Origin: an uncultured Selenomonadaceae bacterium
Lineage (GTDB): Bacteria > Bacillota > Negativicutes > Selenomonadales > Selenomonadaceae
NCBI GenBank assembly: GCA_905236665.1
Contig: CAJONF010000069.1
Location: forward strand, 1-7,261
DNA length: 7,261 bases
Reading direction: 5' to 3'
A model generated the notes under the pieces. It was not told where the DNA came from. It did no database searches and worked only from the letters and a program-made list of their open reading frames with translations. Numbering within the stretch: the first letter of the stretch is position 1; every line of letters begins with the position of its first letter. Below are positions 5,585 to 7,261 of the stretch, in pieces. The translations under genes and the position numbers were made by a program.

Positions 5585-7168
5585 TTAGCTTAACAATTTA
5601 TTTTTCAGCTCAAGATATTTTTTCGTGAAGTGCCAGCCGTTTTGCGATTCTGCACGTGCACCATAAGGTTGAGACGTGACAGCCAATATCGGCGGTGCTT
5701 GAATTCTTTTCGCCACGCCCATTCCGGTAAATTGTTTCCACCAACGCTCCAAATCTGCAATAAAATCTTGCGGCGTCGGGAAATATTTTTTAACAAGACC
5801 TTTAGCACAACCAATATTTTTTTCCAGTTCGCCGCTATCGTACCAGCGCAAAATTTCTTCGGGCGTCAAATTTTTTTCTACAAAAGTGCAGAATAAATAA
5901 TCGTGGTAAGGATATTTCAGCGGATCGCCCTTGCCCTCGTCAACGTTTTGCGCCGTAGAAAGTTCAGCACTGGGCACGATATCGATAATTCCCTGCGGAA
6001 TAACTTCGCGGCAGAAAATTTTATCGTTCATGTAATTTGCCAGCGCGTAAACTTGATACTTCCACAAATCAGCCAGTGCGGATAAAAATCCGGCTTCATC
6101 ACCATAAAGCGTGGCATAACCGACGGTTGATTCAGCTTTGTTTGCATTGCAGGTAAAGCCGCCGCCGATTGAAGCCGCAATCGCCGCCAAAATCCTTGAA
6201 CTGCGGTCGCGAGCCTGAATATTTTCCTTAACAAAACTAGAAACTGCAATGCCGCGTTCCTCCAGCTGTTTAACAGTCCAATCAACCGATTCTTGAATCG
6301 GCACGACAAAATATTTACAGCCCAGATTTTTTGCAAGCTGTTCGCTGAGATTTTTTGTCGTAGCAGAATTAAAGACGCTGGGCATATTGACAAGATAAAC
6401 ATTTTCCGCACCAAGAACTTTTGTGTAAAGAGCCGCCGCAACTGCCGAATCAATGCCGCCGCTCACACCGATAACAACTTTTTTCATGCCGATCTGTTCA
6501 AGAAAATTTTTCACGCCGTAACTAATCGCGCTGTAAATCTTTTCCGCCTCGCTGACTTCGGGTAACTCAAGCGCGGGCATTTTATCAATCTCTTCAAGCT
6601 CAACGAAGTTTAAACATTCTGCGAACGGTTCGGCACGCTGAACAATTTTACCGCGTGAATTATAAACTGCGCTCGCCCCGTCGAAAGTGTAAACAGTCTT
6701 GCCGGTATTCTGAATTCCGACGCAACCGACACGAATCAGCGGGCATTTTAATTTTTTAGCTGGAAAATTTCTATCTAAGACGAACGGTTCCGAAATCATA
6801 CTCACGCAAAGTTCCGAGTGGTTACTAAATCTTTCTTCCTCGCAATCAATTTCAATTTTGCACGGGAAATCATCGTCGTCGATAATTTCGCCGTCCTTAG
6901 CGACCGTATAAAGTTCTTCGCTATCGTTAAATATCACTAAAATATTTTTACTCGCCGCGATAATTTCTTCCGTGCAGGATTTACATTCGTTATAGAAAGA
7001 TTCTTGCTCCCAAACATCGCCAAGAATTTCGCCCGTAATTGCAAGCTTAGGGAAAATCACAACTTCCGCGCTTTGAGCCCGCGCCTCTTCAATAAAGTCT
7101 AAAATTTTTTTTGTGTTCACGTCGGGATGCCCCGCCGCTACTTTCATTTGAACATAAGCAATTTTCAA
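5585..7168 (-). CDS. nadE: NAD+ synthase, glutamine-dependent type with a shortened, probably inactive glutaminase domain
   Basis: NadE makes NAD+ from nicotinic acid adenine dinucleotide, ATP and ammonia in the cytoplasm. The synthetase domain (about 205-527) is complete: the ATP-pyrophosphatase P-loop VSGGIDSA (235-242), ENIQARDR (315-322), STVGYATLYGD (347-357), LADLWKYQVYALA (365-377), PSAEL (399-403) and the C-terminal KRIQAPPILAVTSQPYG. The N-terminal nitrilase-fold domain (1 to about 190) that supplies ammonia from glutamine is odd. The expected catalytic Glu in FPE is Lys41 (FPKLAITG), no ICED-W motif carrying the catalytic Cys is seen, and the KxxLPNY-type Lys motif is absent. The protein is 527 residues, against about 620-650 for related two-domain enzymes. 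The domain's end (VGCVGIQNTGKTVYTFDGAS) is kept. It starts at TTG 7168, with GAGGAGGAGA upstream, and overlaps the preceding small gene by four bases. Confidence 0.93.
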   Translation of the reverse strand: MKIAYVQMKVAAGHPDVNTKKILDFIEEARAQSAEVVIFPKLAITGEILGDVWEQESFYNECKSCTEEIIAASKNILVIFNDSEELYTVAKDGEIIDDDDFPCKIEIDCEEERFSNHSELCVSMISEPFVLDRNFPAKKLKCPLIRVGCVGIQNTGKTVYTFDGASAVYNSRGKIVQRAEPFAECLNFVELEEIDKMPALELPEVSEAEKIYSAISYGVKNFLEQIGMKKVVIGVSGGIDSAVAAALYTKVLGAENVYLVNMPSVFNSATTKNLSEQLAKNLGCKYFVVPIQESVDWTVKQLEERGIAVSSFVKENIQARDRSSRILAAIAASIGGGFTCNANKAESTVGYATLYGDEAGFLSALADLWKYQVYALANYMNDKIFCREVIPQGIIDIVPSAELSTAQNVDEGKGDPLKYPYHDYLFCTFVEKNLTPEEILRWYDSGELEKNIGCAKGLVKKYFPTPQDFIADLERWWKQFTGMGVAKRIQAPPILAVTSQPYGARAESQNGWHFTKKYLELKNKLLS

Positions 7169-7260
7169 AATAATCTCCTCCTCATCAGCTGAATAAAAAT
7201 TAATGTAGCGTCAACGACTGCGGCAATTAGCACAAACAGTACAATCGAATCCATTTCCAC
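7165..7260 (-). CDS. C-terminal part (or whole) of a small membrane protein upstream of nadE
   Basis: From an ATG at 7254 the frame reads MDSIVLFVLIAAVVDATLIF and ends IQLMRRRLF at a TGA at 7167-7165. Residues 4-21 are strongly hydrophobic and are followed by RRR, so this is a membrane span with a cytoplasmic C-terminus. There is no spaced Shine-Dalgarno before that ATG, and the frame stays open through an in-frame GTG (7260) to the window edge; it is therefore more likely the tail of a longer protein than a complete 29-residue one. Its stop overlaps the TTG start of nadE (TTGA), showing it is the preceding gene of the same operon. The family is not recognisable from this piece. Confidence 0.6.
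   Translation of the reverse strand: MEMDSIVLFVLIAAVVDATLIFIQLMRRRLF
7174..7183 (-). promoter_or_regulatory. Shine-Dalgarno site fixing the TTG start of nadE
   Basis: On the minus strand the site reads GAGGAGGAGA, with the GGAGG core eight bases from the TTG at 7168. TTG is followed by KIAYVQMKV, the expected N-terminus, whereas the next ATG is seven codons in and would remove the first beta strand. The same bases encode the Arg-Arg-Arg end of the upstream membrane protein. Confidence 0.8.
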
Positions 7261-7261
7261 G

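Overview
The window looks like ordinary chromosome from an AT-rich, low-GC bacterium with strong AGGAGG-type ribosome binding sites. A KPGKGAAF-type elongation factor P, a lipopolysaccharide-type family 9 glycosyltransferase and anaerobic-style cobalamin and radical SAM genes together suggest a diderm Firmicute of the Negativicutes (Selenomonas/Phascolarctobacterium-like). This lineage call is inference from protein flavour, not from a marker comparison.

Layout, left to right. (1) 1-1290: an AraC-type regulator on the plus strand, whose 5' end may lie outside the window. It converges on a previously easy-to-miss 38-residue membrane peptide gene on the minus strand, with a hairpin between them that can terminate both. 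(2) 1226-3034: a plus-strand pair made of efp (own promoter, strong RBS) and a polytopic acyltransferase of the COG4299/HGSNAT-like type, separated by an intrinsic terminator. (3) 3061-3797: a damaged minus-strand radical SAM gene of the SPL-like type. It has lost about 60 codons and its reading frame in the middle, and its 3' end is spliced onto what looks like the right end of an IS200/IS605 (TnpB-type) element. (4) 3841-4410: cbiT, a corrin-ring methyltransferase/decarboxylase gene, standing alone on the plus strand. (5) 7261-4416 on the minus strand: an operon of the end of a small membrane protein, nadE (NAD+ synthase) and a heptosyltransferase-like glycosyltransferase. The first two genes overlap by a TTGA junction, and nadE and the glycosyltransferase gene are 14 bases apart.

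No tRNA, rRNA, riboswitch, CRISPR array or phage gene was found. I do not see a clearly new multi-gene system. The points most worth a second look are the NAD+ synthase, whose glutaminase (nitrilase-fold) half appears shortened and lacks its catalytic residues; the fully equipped 38-residue membrane peptide gene; and the radical SAM pseudogene with the insertion-sequence scar at its end.
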